DNA of 64,000 nucleotides from Danxiaibacter sp048498555 (GCA_048498555.1 JBEHXT010000001.1:806001-870000), one strand, 5' to 3'; shown: positions 34,809 to 44,536, counted from the stretch's first letter. Notes: generated from the letters alone by a model not told the origin. Made by a program: numbers and translations.

Positions 34809-36307
34809 TTACGTTTTCTCATCCTTCCTTTTTCTATGAACGAACCAGAAAACTTACTGGATGTGAGCTGTTTATATGCCATATCGTAAGGTTTCTGTTG
34901 GGTGAGGGCCCTTCTGTTTGCCTCATCTGAAAAATCCGTTCCGCCTTTTCTGCCAAATGTACCGTTGGTAATGTAACGTAAGGCCGTTTCTAAACAAGGT
35001 TCAGTCTCATCGCCCCAGCTTTTATTTACACCATCCGGAACAAATTTATCAGGAGCAAAACCTTTATAGTAGTCCCCTACATTTTGGCTATTAACGGTTT
35101 TAAATGAAATGGGATAGATGGAATAGTTATAAATATCTATCGGGAAGAAACCTACAGGTTTTCCGTAAGTTGTATCGCCCACAAGCTTTACATCCATATA
35201 AGGACGGAGGTTGTTAATCAACAGCTCACTTGCTGAAGCTGTACTCCGGCTAACAATAAATAATACCCGCGTTAAACTGGTAATCGTTCCTGCTTTCTCA
35301 AAACCTACAACATTGTTGGCCTGTGTAAAAATATCTGTGCCGTACTGGTTGTATGGCGACTTTCTGTGCAACAAAGGAAATTTGCCGGCCTGCAATGAGT
35401 CGTTATAGATGTACGTATACATCGTCTTGCCGTTGGCTGATGCAGGCGCAATCAGATCGGCTAATGTATCCTGGGTTGCAGTGGAACCACCTCTGTTATA
35501 TCTTAAATCAACAATAAGGTCCTTAATACCGGCCGCTGCAAAATTGTTGAACGCATCGGCCAGTTCATTGCGCGAAGTTTGCCCGAAGAACTGGTTAAAT
35601 ACAAGGTATCCTATTTTGTTTGGGAATACCGTTTGGAACAAAACAGAATTTGCGGTATAGCTACCATAGCTAAGATTTAAAGTAGTGGTAGTTCCGTCCG
35701 GCTTGGTAAATTCAAAAGATGTGCTTGTGCCCGAACCAAAAAATGTATTGTTCATTAGATCTACGATCGACTGGTTGTAGCCAATTGTAGATGTATTATT
35801 TATTTTGCTAACGACCCAGCCTCGTTCAACACCTTTTTGTCCTGCAGGCGACTGATCATACACATAATTTACAAACCAATAAACTGAATCAACAGGCGCC
35901 ACCAAATCTACTGAGGCTGGTTTTACCAAAAAGCCAAAGTCGTTGCTCGTACCGGTTTGCAACCCTTCGGATTCTGCATTCGTTGTAACGAAACTGTATC
36001 GGTCGAGAGACTGGTAAGCCCGAAGCGCGTTCATTTCATTATCGGCTGCATCAAAATCTGTTGCACCAGAATAGCCACGGGGATTAAACACATTATAGGC
36101 TGGGATTACCTCATGCCAAAAGTAGACTTCCTTAGTATAGAGATATACTGAATCTTTCAGCAGATCGCTCTGGCTTGGCGTACCGCCGGTTCCTGTTGTA
36201 TCAGTTCCGGACCCTCCTCCTGTATCATTTAACTCCTTCTGACAAGAGAAGAGCGATGAAAAGCAAATTGCCACGGTAATGAACAATAAGGCGTTTCTCA
36301 TATTCAA
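34805..36307 (-). CDS. S41-family peptidase lipoprotein
   Basis: C-terminal-processing-like serine peptidase of 500 residues, anchored as a lipoprotein (MNMRNALLFITVAICFSSLFSC, Cys22), followed by a Gly/Thr linker. A PDZ-like region (PAGQKGVERGWVVSKINNTST, about 154-174) precedes the S41 core: IGYLVFNQFFG, LIVDLRYNRGGST, the catalytic Ser358 in RSTASASELL and the catalytic Lys383 in GDTTYGKPVG. It lacks the usual DxR start of CtpA but is otherwise complete. Family members cleave unstructured C termini in the envelope; the substrate is unknown. The gene is divergent from deoC. Confidence 0.9.
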   Translation of the reverse strand: MNMRNALLFITVAICFSSLFSCQKELNDTGGGSGTDTTGTGGTPSQSDLLKDSVYLYTKEVYFWHEVIPAYNVFNPRGYSGATDFDAADNEMNALRAYQSLDRYSFVTTNAESEGLQTGTSNDFGFLVKPASVDLVAPVDSVYWFVNYVYDQSPAGQKGVERGWVVSKINNTSTIGYNQSIVDLMNNTFFGSGTSTSFEFTKPDGTTTTLNLSYGSYTANSVLFQTVFPNKIGYLVFNQFFGQTSRNELADAFNNFAAAGIKDLIVDLRYNRGGSTATQDTLADLIAPASANGKTMYTYIYNDSLQAGKFPLLHRKSPYNQYGTDIFTQANNVVGFEKAGTITSLTRVLFIVSRSTASASELLINNLRPYMDVKLVGDTTYGKPVGFFPIDIYNYSIYPISFKTVNSQNVGDYYKGFAPDKFVPDGVNKSWGDETEPCLETALRYITNGTFGRKGGTDFSDEANRRALTQQKPYDMAYKQLTSSKFSGSFIEKGRMRKRN

Positions 36308-36413
36308 ATTTTAATTATGCTATAATAACGAAAAATCTGAGGCTAATTATTGCATGCAAGCTAAAAACCCGATTTTTGTAGATCAATATTAATTATTCTG
36401 ATACACATTTACT

Positions 36414-37085
36414 ATGAACATCGCACAATTTATTGATCATACTGTATTAAAACCTACAACCCTTATAAAAGATATCGAAAAAGTGTGTAACGATGCCCTG
36501 CAATATAAATTTTGTGCAGTATGTATTCCTCCCCCATTGATAAAAACAGCCAAAGATTTTTTGAAGGGTAGCAATATTAAAGTTGCGACTGTTATTGGCT
36601 TCCCTTTTGGTTATTCAGCGGTAGAAGCCAAAATTGCTGAAATAGTATTGGCGATGGTTGACGGAGCCGATGAATTGGACATTGTGATTAATCTTGTGGC
36701 GTTGAAAAACAACGACTGGACTTACCTGGCCAACGAGATAAATCATATCATGCCTGTTATCAAAAGCAAACAGAAAACTGTAAAGATTATTATTGAAAGT
36801 GGTGTTTTAACAGATGATGAAATTATTAAATGTTGCGAATTATACGGTGCCGCAGGCATCGATTATTTAAAAACATCTACCGGTTATGCTGAAAAAGGCG
36901 CAACCATTGAAGCCGTGAAACTGATGCGCGCTCACTTGCCAGAACATGTGCAGATAAAGGCTTCCGGGGGAATTCGTGACTATGCATTTGCCAAAGCATT
37001 GATAGACGCGGGTGCAACAAGGCTGGGATGTAGCGCCAGCGTTGCTATTGCCGAGGGTGAAAATGCAGGGCCGGGAGGATATTAA
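36414..37085 (+). CDS. deoC: Deoxyribose-phosphate aldolase
   Basis: Cleaves 2-deoxyribose-5-phosphate to glyceraldehyde-3-phosphate and acetaldehyde in deoxynucleoside catabolism. Class I aldolase of 223 residues with Schiff-base Lys153 in DYLKTSTGY, the partner Lys182 in QIKASGGIRD and Asp89 in ADELDIVIN. The N-terminal IAQFIDHTVLKPTT and the phosphate-site GATRLGCSAS complete the pattern. It is a cytoplasmic, monocistronic gene, divergent from the S41 peptidase by about 105 bases. A terminator-like hairpin follows at 37142-37178. Confidence 0.97.
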   Translation: MNIAQFIDHTVLKPTTLIKDIEKVCNDALQYKFCAVCIPPPLIKTAKDFLKGSNIKVATVIGFPFGYSAVEAKIAEIVLAMVDGADELDIVINLVALKNNDWTYLANEINHIMPVIKSKQKTVKIIIESGVLTDDEIIKCCELYGAAGIDYLKTSTGYAEKGATIEAVKLMRAHLPEHVQIKASGGIRDYAFAKALIDAGATRLGCSASVAIAEGENAGPGGY

Positions 37086-37103
37086 ATTCAAAAGTAAAAA
37101 GTC
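37085..37103. repeat. 7-nt period array on the deoC stop (left arm)
   Basis: Heptads AAATTCA, AAAGTAA, AAAGTCC. AAAAGTAAAAAGTC (37090-37103) is the exact reverse complement of 37314-37327. Confidence 0.55.
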
Positions 37104-37141
37104 CCCGCCTGACCGTTGGGGAGGAACAATAAAAAATGAGG

Positions 37142-37178
37142 CCGGGATTGATGCTGCTATTTACAGCCTCAATCCCGG
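37142..37178 (+). terminator. Terminator-like hairpin after deoC
   Basis: A 10-bp perfect stem CCGGGATTGA / TCAATCCCGG followed by TTTCGTT. Confidence 0.65.
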
Positions 37179-37310
37179 TTTCGTTCTGAAGAAAGATAAT
37201 CCGCTCTCATTTTAAAGCCCATCAAGCAACTAAGCTTATTACAATTATTCCGATGTTTTTTCGTTACTCTTGCTAATCACAGGAAGCATTCAGATGTACT
37301 AAACTGTGAT

Positions 37311-37345
37311 TCTGACTTTTTACTTTTTGATTTTGGACCTTTCGT
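37311..37345. repeat. 7-nt period array (right arm)
   Basis: Heptads TCTGACT, TTTTACT, TTTTGAT, TTTGGAC, CTTTCGT; it inversely matches the array at the deoC stop. Confidence 0.55.
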
Positions 37346-37366
37346 TGCGGTACGTCACCAGGAAGT

Positions 37367-37422
37367 TTTTGAATTTTGCCTTTTCCGGTTTTCCTTTTGA
37401 CTTTTGCTTAATAGTTTTTGAA
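37367..37422. repeat. 7-nt period array, eight units
   Basis: Heptads TTTTGAA, TTTTGCC, TTTTCCG, GTTTTCC, TTTTGAC, TTTTGCT, TAATAGT, TTTTGAA in one phase, upstream of the SPOR gene. Confidence 0.65.
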
Positions 37423-37469
37423 AATTAGAATTGTACATTTGTTTGCCTGATTATAAAATGTTTACTTAT

Positions 37470-37904
37470 ATGAAATCTGCTTTTTTTATATGTTTCCTTT
37501 TTATGGTGTGCTTGTCCGCCAGCGCTGCAGATTCAATTGTGGTAAAAAAAGATCCGCGCCTTGACGTACTTTCTGCAAGGCAGGTTTCTATTAATAAATT
37601 CACTTCTAAAATGACCAGCGCGGGCCTGTATAAAGGCTATCGCCTCCAGGTTTTAAATACCCGCAACAGAGAGGATGCTTTTAAAATGAAGGCAGACCTC
37701 CTGAAGCAATATCCGGATCAAAAAACGTATATGTTTTTCCAGTCGCCTTATTTTAAAGTAAGGTTTGGAAATTTTACTGAGAGAAGCGATGCCGAGCGTT
37801 ATAAAAAGGAATTAAGCCTTATTTATCCGCAGGGCATTTATGTGATTGAAGATGCTATAGAACTTTCATCAAAAGAAGAAGACTTTCCTGCCAGCAACAG
37901 GTAA
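37470..37904 (+). CDS. Exported SPOR-domain protein
   Basis: Small exported protein of 144 residues. The ATG at 37470 (MKSAFFICFLFMVCLSASAA) gives the best signal peptide; ATGs at 37431 and 37458 are in frame. The C-terminal 75 residues form a SPOR domain: GYRLQVLNTRNREDAFKMKADLLKQYPDQKTYMFFQSPYFKVRFGNFTERSDAERYKKEL, with the typical YRLQV, KVRFGNF and final YVIED strands. SPOR domains bind denuded peptidoglycan glycan strands, so the protein is probably periplasmic at septa. It is followed after 14 bases by the M20 amidohydrolase gene. Confidence 0.9.
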   Translation: MKSAFFICFLFMVCLSASAADSIVVKKDPRLDVLSARQVSINKFTSKMTSAGLYKGYRLQVLNTRNREDAFKMKADLLKQYPDQKTYMFFQSPYFKVRFGNFTERSDAERYKKELSLIYPQGIYVIEDAIELSSKEEDFPASNR

Positions 37905-37918
37905 GCTGTAAGTTGCTT

Positions 37919-39100
37919 ATGTTAAAAGAAAAGATTAAAAGGCTATCTGAAGAGTATGCGCCTGCTTTTAAAGAAATCCGTCATCACCTGCACGCTCATC
38001 CTGAGTTAAGCTATAAAGAATTTGAGACTTCAGCTTTTGTTCAACAAAAGCTTACCGAGTGGGGCATCAACTTTCAAATCCTCGCACAAACGGGAGTGGT
38101 TGCTGTTCTGGAAGGAAAAAATCCTTCATCGCGCATTATCGCTTTACGAGCTGATATGGATGCCTTACCGATTACAGAAGAAAATGATGTACCATATAAA
38201 TCCACCAATACGGGTGTAATGCACGCCTGTGGCCATGACGTACACACCACCTGCCTGCTGGGCGCTGCTAAAGTTTTGAAAGAACTCAGCAATGAATGGG
38301 AAGGCACAATAAAACTTATTTTTCAACCCGGCGAAGAAAGAAACCCGGGCGGTGCAAGCCTTTTAATTAAAGAAGGTGTGCTGGAAAATCCGGCGCCGCA
38401 AGGCATTATTGCGTTACATGTAAATCCGGGGCTGGAAGTAGGAAAACTTAGTTTCAGGGCGGGCCGTGTTATGGCAAGTGCCGATGAAATTTATGTTACC
38501 ATCAGAAGCAAAGGGGGCCATGCTGCCGCGCCACACCTTACGGCGGATACCATCCTTATTGCATCGCATCTTATCGTAAGCCTGCAACAGATCATCAGCA
38601 GAAATAATAACCCGATTTCACCTTCTGTTTTATCGATCTGTTCGTTTCAGGGCGGCCATACCACAAATGTTATCCCAAGCGAAGTGAAGCTGATGGGTAC
38701 TTTCCGCGCCATGGATGAAACCTGGCGTTTTAAAGCGCACGAGCTCATTCGCAAACAAACAGTAGGGCTGGTAGAAGCAATGGGCGCAGAGGTTGACCTG
38801 CACATTGATGTTGGCTATCCCACTGTTGATAACGATATCCAACTGACTGAACGCGCATGGCGCATTGCAGAAGATTATATGGGTAAGGAAAATGTATCTG
38901 AAACTGAACTACGCATGGGCGCAGAAGATTTTGGATATTATACCCAGGCCGTTCCTGGTTGCTTTTTCAGGTTGGGCGTAAGAAATGAAGCAAAGGGAAT
39001 TATTCATAACGTACATACACCCAAATTTAATATTGATGAAGCTGCGATAGAAACCGGAATTGGAATTATGGCAATGCTTGCGGCAAATGTAACACCATAA
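37919..39100 (+). CDS. M20-family amidohydrolase
   Basis: Metal-dependent amidohydrolase of 393 residues related to N-acyl-L-amino acid and hippurate hydrolases (M20D). The metal-binding motifs are ALRADMDALPITE, HACGHDVHTTCLLG (HACGHD) and IFQPGEERNPGG with the catalytic Glu pair; the dimerisation domain starts at GRVMASADEIYVTI; the final ligand is His in IIHNVHTPKFNID. A TTG six bases upstream (37913) could also start it, but the ATG is preferred. There is no signal peptide, so it is cytoplasmic. It lies 14 bases after the SPOR gene and may be cotranscribed. Confidence 0.93.
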   Translation: MLKEKIKRLSEEYAPAFKEIRHHLHAHPELSYKEFETSAFVQQKLTEWGINFQILAQTGVVAVLEGKNPSSRIIALRADMDALPITEENDVPYKSTNTGVMHACGHDVHTTCLLGAAKVLKELSNEWEGTIKLIFQPGEERNPGGASLLIKEGVLENPAPQGIIALHVNPGLEVGKLSFRAGRVMASADEIYVTIRSKGGHAAAPHLTADTILIASHLIVSLQQIISRNNNPISPSVLSICSFQGGHTTNVIPSEVKLMGTFRAMDETWRFKAHELIRKQTVGLVEAMGAEVDLHIDVGYPTVDNDIQLTERAWRIAEDYMGKENVSETELRMGAEDFGYYTQAVPGCFFRLGVRNEAKGIIHNVHTPKFNIDEAAIETGIGIMAMLAANVTP

Positions 39101-39147
39101 CGTACCGGCGAATTCTGTACCCTGTAGAAGAAACAAACAACCATGTA

Positions 39148-41157
39148 ATGAAAACTTTAACCAGGTGTTTTTTACTGGTGCTTTCACTTATTTGTAGCAA
39201 AGGTTTTGGGCAGAAGAATGAAATAATTGAAACCCTAAAAAATATCAGCAACCACATAGCTAACGATTCGCTTAAAGCGGGTTTGCTTATCGATGCATCT
39301 TTTCTGTACCAGGCGTACAACCTGGATTCTGCTTGCTTTTACGCAACGGAAGCCATGTCTGTGGCCAACCAGGTGCATGACAAAAAGGTGTTGTGTGATG
39401 CATTAAATCAGCAGGCAAGTAATTACGTATGGAAGTATGTTTACGACTCCGCGCTACACATGTATCTTCAGTCTATAGACATTGCGAGTAAACGTGGTTA
39501 TCAAACAAGCCTGTTCAATGCGTACGTTGGCATTGCTTATCTTTTTGAGGTAAGTGCCAGTTGGGACCGCGCCTTTTTTTACAACCGCAAGGCGCTGGAT
39601 ATTGCGACCGCCACACAAATGCCCGATCAGAAAGCCTATGCATATCACGGCATGTCTTCCGTTTATTCAGCTATACATAACAATGCAGAAGCGGAAAACC
39701 AGATCAGGATGGCGCTTCCTTTGTTTCGCGAGACGAAAAACGAAGACCGGGTTGCTACGTGTTATCTTGACCTGGCAAAATTGAGTATCGCCTCTAACAA
39801 ATTTTCAGAGGGAATAAGCTTGCTTGATTCAGCCGTGTTCATTTTTAAACAACTGGATGAACCACTGCAAATAGCCGAGGTTTACGAAGTATATGCATCC
39901 ATCGCTGCGCTTCAAACAAAAAATGATGAAGCTCAATCTTACTATGTAAAGGCACTGGATATATATTCTGCCAATCAAATGGACGCCAATAAATACAGTC
40001 TCTACATTGGCCTTGCAGATATTTACTACAAAACGAAAGATTACGGCAACGCAAAAAAACTACTGCAGGAAGCAAATGGGTGGTTTAAGGAACATCATGA
40101 AGATGAAAAACAAATGGAGGCCCTACTGCAACTTTCCCGTGTTGATTCAGTACTGAATATACCCGGCCCCGGATTCAAATACCTTTCGGAATACAGCCAG
40201 TTATCAGATAAAGTTACCCGCGCAAAAAGAGACCAGTATGCAAGGCACTTACTCATAGAATATGAAGTTGACCAAAAAGAAAAAGAGAACGCAACTCTGC
40301 AGGCACAAAACAATCGCAACAAACACGCACTGGTTATTTTTATTGCGGCCGGTGTGCTTTTATTTTTCGCGCTAGGCCTGATGTACCTGCTCTATCTTCA
40401 AAAGAAAAAATTATTGCGGCGGCTGGAAATAAATACTATTCAGAAAGAAGAAATCAACAAACAACTTGCGGAATCTAACCATATCAAAAACCAGTTATTT
40501 TCTATCCTTGCGCACGACCTGCGGGATCCACTTGCCAATACACTTCATTTAATTAAAACACTTAAAACCAGCGATGTTTCTGAAAGTGATTTTAAGCTGA
40601 TGACCAATCACCTGGAAAATGACCTGACTTATAACAATGAACTGTTGCAAAACATGCTCAACTGGGCCAAGAGCCAAATGGAAGGCATGGTGCTTTACCG
40701 CAAAAAAATTAACCTGCAACAAATTGTTGACGAAAACATCGCCCTGTTCAACACACTGGCTTCCCAAAAAAGTATAATTGTATCCAATCATATTCCTACT
40801 GATATTTTTATTTACGCGGATGAAAACATCCTGCGGCTCGCTTTGCGGAACACGATCAGCAATGCCATAAAATTCTCTTTCGAAAACCAGGAAATTTGCA
40901 TTTTCACAAAAAATGACGGCGTTGGATATATCACACTAAAAGTACAGGACAACGGAGCTGGGATATCAGAAAGAAGGCTGGCTACCATTTTCACCAACCA
41001 GATAAAATCGACGCGCGGAACGCAAAAAGAAAAAGGGGCAGGCCTCGGCCTTTTGATCACCAAAGAAATGATGGATTATATGGAAACACCTTTGTGGATT
41101 GAAAGCGTAGAAGGAGAAGGCACCCGTGTATTCATGAAACTACAGCAAGCCATCTGA
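39148..41157 (+). CDS. TPR-containing sensor histidine kinase
   Basis: Membrane sensor kinase of 669 residues. It has a signal-like N terminus (TRCFLLVLSLICSKGFG), an extracytoplasmic region of tetratricopeptide repeats (about 40-330), one membrane helix (about 393-416), a short coiled coil, then a HisKA domain with His456 in FSILAHDLRDPLANTL. The ATPase domain shows Asn572 in ISNAIKFS, the G1 box VQDNGAGIS and the G2 box GAGLGLLITKEMMD. There is no receiver domain and no response-regulator gene nearby, so it is an orphan here. This periplasmic TPR design is common in Bacteroidota. The signal it senses is unknown. Confidence 0.92.
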   Translation: MKTLTRCFLLVLSLICSKGFGQKNEIIETLKNISNHIANDSLKAGLLIDASFLYQAYNLDSACFYATEAMSVANQVHDKKVLCDALNQQASNYVWKYVYDSALHMYLQSIDIASKRGYQTSLFNAYVGIAYLFEVSASWDRAFFYNRKALDIATATQMPDQKAYAYHGMSSVYSAIHNNAEAENQIRMALPLFRETKNEDRVATCYLDLAKLSIASNKFSEGISLLDSAVFIFKQLDEPLQIAEVYEVYASIAALQTKNDEAQSYYVKALDIYSANQMDANKYSLYIGLADIYYKTKDYGNAKKLLQEANGWFKEHHEDEKQMEALLQLSRVDSVLNIPGPGFKYLSEYSQLSDKVTRAKRDQYARHLLIEYEVDQKEKENATLQAQNNRNKHALVIFIAAGVLLFFALGLMYLLYLQKKKLLRRLEINTIQKEEINKQLAESNHIKNQLFSILAHDLRDPLANTLHLIKTLKTSDVSESDFKLMTNHLENDLTYNNELLQNMLNWAKSQMEGMVLYRKKINLQQIVDENIALFNTLASQKSIIVSNHIPTDIFIYADENILRLALRNTISNAIKFSFENQEICIFTKNDGVGYITLKVQDNGAGISERRLATIFTNQIKSTRGTQKEKGAGLGLLITKEMMDYMETPLWIESVEGEGTRVFMKLQQAI

Positions 41158-41232
41158 TATTAACAGCTCAGGATACACATATTAAACGAGGCTCTTTCGA
41201 ACATCTGTTAGTTTTCTTTGTTGATTATGTTG

Positions 41233-41239
41233 TACTTTG
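41233..41239 (+). promoter_or_regulatory. possible -7 box of maeB
   Basis: TACTTTG followed by CACCCC resembles the Bacteroidota -7 box but is one base short of TAnnTTTG. It lies about 95 bases before maeB. Confidence 0.3.
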
Positions 41240-41333
41240 CACCCCCGGAAGAATGCGAAAAACACTTAACGCCGGAATTAAAAACAGGCATGGTGAACCG
41301 CAGGATTTCCTCTTTTTAATATAAAAAACCTGT

Positions 41334-43670
41334 ATGGTTAAGAAGCTTATTAAAGCAGAAGCACTTGAATATCATGCGTCCGGAAAACCCGGAAAAATTG
41401 AAGTAATACCTACTAAAGAAGCAAAAACACAAAGAGACCTTTCATTAGCCTATAGCCCGGGAGTTGCAGAACCCTGCAAAGAAATTCATCAAAATATTGA
41501 AGATGTTTATAAATATACAGCCAAGGGTAACCTGGTGGCCGTAATAAGTAATGGAACAGCTGTTTTAGGATTGGGAGATATTGGGGCAGAAGCCAGCAAA
41601 CCGGTTATGGAAGGGAAAGGCGTATTGTTTAAAATATTTGCTGATATTGATGTTTTCGACATCGAGATCAACGAAAAGGATCCGCAAAAAATGGTGGAGA
41701 TCATCAAAGCGCTTGAACCCACATTTGGCGGCATTAACCTTGAGGATATCAAAGCACCTGAGTGCTTCTATATTGAGCAAACCCTGCGTGAACAGCTAAA
41801 TATACCTGTTATGCATGATGATCAGCATGGTACTGCTATCATCAGTGGTTCTGCATTACTAAACGCGCTCGAACTTCAAAAAAAGAAAATAGATAAAGTT
41901 AAGCTTGTAGTGAACGGAGCCGGAGCTGCTGCCATGGCTTGCGCTCAGCTATATGTAGCCCTTGGCGCGCGTTACGAGAATTTTATATTATTTGATAAGG
42001 ATGGTGTGTTGCATAAAGGCCGTACCGACCTTGATGAAACAAAAATGAAATTTGCCGTGGCAGACAGCAACCTTACACTAGCAGACGCTTTGAAGGGCGC
42101 TGATGTGTTCCTGGGCTTAAGTGTAGGCAATGTTGTTTCGCAGGAGATGGTTAAGAGCATGGCGAAAAATCCAATCGTATTTGCAATGGCCAACCCCGAT
42201 CCGGAAATTAGCTATGAAGATGCGATTGCATCACGCAACGACATAATCATGGCCACCGGCCGTTCAGATTATCCCAACCAGGTAAATAATGTACTGGGTT
42301 TCCCGTATATATTCCGCGGAGCGTTGGACGTAAGGGCCAGACGCATCAACGAACAAATGAAACTTGCCGCCGTTCATGCATTAGCTGAACTTGCGAAAAA
42401 ACCAGTTCCTGACATTGTGAATATGGCCTACAACCAGAGAAATATGGTATTCGGCCCGGATTATATTATTCCCAAACCGCTTGATCCCCGCCTGTTGGAA
42501 ACAGTGGCGCCTGCAGTAGCAAAAGCGGCCATTGAAACAGGCGTAGCTCAAAAGCTGATTGAAGACTGGGATACTTACAAGCTTGAGTTGAACAAACGCC
42601 TCGGCCTGGATAACCAGATTATGCGCGTGTTGGGCAACAAGGCCAGGAAGGATCCTAAACGTGTGGTGTTTGCGGAAGCTGATAACCTCAAAATATTGAA
42701 AGCGGCCAGCATTATTTATGATGATGGCATTGGCTACCCTATTTTATTGGGTAAAGAAGATAAGATACGCAGGATTGCATCAGAAAACCACATAGACCTT
42801 TCTGACTTTCCGATTATAGATCCCCAGAGCGAGGAAATGGAACAAAAGCTAGCACATTATAGCGACCTGTTCTTTAGAAAACGCCAGCGCAAAGGGCTGA
42901 ACTATTACGAAAGCAAAAAGCGCATGCGCGAGCGTAACCACTTTGGTTGCATGATGGTGGAAACCGGCGAAGCGGATGCGATGATTTCCGGCCTTACCAA
43001 GAACTATGCGGAAACCATTCGTCCGGCATTGCAATGTATCGGTACTGCTGATGGCGTTAAAAAGATTGCCGGCATGTATTTGATGCTGACAAAAAAAGGC
43101 CCATTGTTTTTAGCTGATACAACCGTTAACTTCAACCCTACAGCGGAAGAACTGGCGGAAATCACACTGATGACCGCGCAGGAAGTCCGCAACTTTAATC
43201 TTGTCCCTCGCATAGCAATGCTGAGTTATAGTAATTTTGGCAGCAGCGATTCGCCTGAAGCAAAACTTGTGGCTGAAGCTACACGTATAGTAAAACAGCG
43301 CGACCCGTCGCTTATTGTTGATGGTGAAATGCAGGCATGGCTGGCATTCGACCAGAAGGTAATGAAAGATAATTATCCGTTTAGCAGCCTTGTAAATGAG
43401 GATGTAAATACATTAATCTTTCCTAATCTTGCAGCGGGAAACGTTGCCTATAATTTACTGGAAGACGTTGGTGGCGCCGATGCCATCGGGCCTATACTGC
43501 TGGGCCTAAAAAAGCCGGTACACGTTCTTCAGTTGGGCAGCTCTGTAAGAAGTATCGTAAATATGGCTATTATTGCTGTAACCGATGCACAGATGAGGTG
43601 CAATATAGACACCAAAAAAGCTATCCAGGACACGCCCTGGTGGAAACGTTTAAAGAAAAATAAAAAATAA
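41334..43670 (+). CDS. maeB: NADP-dependent malic enzyme with phosphotransacetylase-like domain
   Basis: Oxidative decarboxylation of malate to pyruvate, giving NADPH, in the cytoplasm. The 778-residue protein is the MaeB type: an N-terminal malic enzyme domain (YSPGVAEPCKEI, AVLGLGDIGAEASKPVMEGKGVLFK, PVMHDDQHGTAIISG, the NADP loop VVNGAGAAAMACAQLY) up to about residue 430, then a phosphate acetyltransferase-like domain (about 440-765, with RVVFAEADNLKILKAA, MISGLTKNYAETIRPAL, LIVDGEMQAWLAFD). In MaeB the second domain is regulatory (acetyl-CoA sensing) rather than catalytic. mlaE starts 9 bases downstream, an unusual operon partner. Confidence 0.96.
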   Translation: MVKKLIKAEALEYHASGKPGKIEVIPTKEAKTQRDLSLAYSPGVAEPCKEIHQNIEDVYKYTAKGNLVAVISNGTAVLGLGDIGAEASKPVMEGKGVLFKIFADIDVFDIEINEKDPQKMVEIIKALEPTFGGINLEDIKAPECFYIEQTLREQLNIPVMHDDQHGTAIISGSALLNALELQKKKIDKVKLVVNGAGAAAMACAQLYVALGARYENFILFDKDGVLHKGRTDLDETKMKFAVADSNLTLADALKGADVFLGLSVGNVVSQEMVKSMAKNPIVFAMANPDPEISYEDAIASRNDIIMATGRSDYPNQVNNVLGFPYIFRGALDVRARRINEQMKLAAVHALAELAKKPVPDIVNMAYNQRNMVFGPDYIIPKPLDPRLLETVAPAVAKAAIETGVAQKLIEDWDTYKLELNKRLGLDNQIMRVLGNKARKDPKRVVFAEADNLKILKAASIIYDDGIGYPILLGKEDKIRRIASENHIDLSDFPIIDPQSEEMEQKLAHYSDLFFRKRQRKGLNYYESKKRMRERNHFGCMMVETGEADAMISGLTKNYAETIRPALQCIGTADGVKKIAGMYLMLTKKGPLFLADTTVNFNPTAEELAEITLMTAQEVRNFNLVPRIAMLSYSNFGSSDSPEAKLVAEATRIVKQRDPSLIVDGEMQAWLAFDQKVMKDNYPFSSLVNEDVNTLIFPNLAAGNVAYNLLEDVGGADAIGPILLGLKKPVHVLQLGSSVRSIVNMAIIAVTDAQMRCNIDTKKAIQDTPWWKRLKKNKK

Positions 43671-43679
43671 CTAGCCGAT

Positions 43680-44423
43680 ATGATTGGAAGGTTCCTGAGC
43701 CATTTAGGAAGATATCTTTTGATGCTGAGAAGCATGTTTACGAAGCCGGAGAATAGCAAAATGTATTGGAAGGAGTTTATGCATCAATGCGCAGAAATTG
43801 GTGTGGGCGCGTTACCAATTGTTGTGATCATTTCGTTATTCCTTGGTGCTGTAACTACCGTGCAAACTGCTTACCAGCTTGTTAGCCCGCTGGTTCCCAA
43901 AGCTACTATTGCACAGATTGTAAGGGACAGCGTAATTCTTGAACTGTCGCCAACCGTAGTAAGCATTGTACTTGCCGGCGTTATCGGCAGTAAAATAGCC
44001 AGTGAGCTTGGTAACATGCGCATCAGCGAGCAAATTGATGCGTTGGAAATAATGGGCATCAATTCCCGCAGCTACTTAATCGCTCCAAAAATTCTTGGTT
44101 CATTGCTGGTGATTCCCTGCCTTATCGTAATCTCTGCTGTACTTTCTATTTGGGGTGGCCGTATTGCAGGAGCTATGACGGGTATTCTCGCCAACGACAT
44201 TTATGATATGGGGCTTCGTCAAAACCTGAATACATATAACATTACAGTTGGCCTGTATAAAGCATATGCTTTTGCCTTTATTATCAGCAGCATTTCTGCA
44301 TACTATGGCTTTCACGTAAAAGGCGGCTCGCTGGAGATCGGAAGATCAAGTACAACAGCAGTGGTGGTGAGTTGTATCTTGATTTTGTTTGCCGATTATC
44401 TGATTGCAGCATTGCTCTTATAA
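43680..44423 (+). CDS. mlaE: MlaE-family lipid ABC transporter permease
   Basis: Inner-membrane permease of 247 residues of the MlaE/YrbE family, which moves phospholipids between inner and outer membrane with the ATPase MlaF and the MCE protein MlaD. There are five to six hydrophobic helices; conserved parts are IGVGALPIVVIISLFLGAVTTVQTAYQL, RDSVILELSPTVVSIVLAGVIGSKIASELGNMRISEQIDALEIMGINS and AFIISSISAYYGFHVKGGSLEIGRSSTTAVV. It is 9 bases after maeB. Its usual neighbour, the MlaF ATPase, is not next to it but at 53460-54242 on the other strand. Confidence 0.93.
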   Translation: MIGRFLSHLGRYLLMLRSMFTKPENSKMYWKEFMHQCAEIGVGALPIVVIISLFLGAVTTVQTAYQLVSPLVPKATIAQIVRDSVILELSPTVVSIVLAGVIGSKIASELGNMRISEQIDALEIMGINSRSYLIAPKILGSLLVIPCLIVISAVLSIWGGRIAGAMTGILANDIYDMGLRQNLNTYNITVGLYKAYAFAFIISSISAYYGFHVKGGSLEIGRSSTTAVVVSCILILFADYLIAALLL

Positions 44424-44468
44424 AGCTGATCAATTCAAATTATTACAAGTACGTTTTTTAATAACAAC

Positions 44469-44497
44469 GGGCCATCACATGATGGCCCTTTTGTTTT
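44469..44497 (+). terminator. Terminator of maeB-mlaE
   Basis: An 8-bp stem GGGCCATC / GATGGCCC with a 4-nt loop (44469-44488), then TTTTGTTTT. Confidence 0.88.
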
Positions 44498-44536
44498 GCA
44501 ATTAAAAGGGGAATCACAATAGCCTGAATCAATTCA

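Larger units (their letters stand above)
37086..37469. other. 384-nt intergenic region with hairpin and three heptad arrays
   Basis: Spacer between deoC and the SPOR gene. It holds an array at the deoC stop (37085-37103), a terminator-like hairpin (37142-37178), a second array (37311-37345) inversely matching the first, and a third array (37367-37422). No gene with coding character is seen. Confidence 0.6.
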
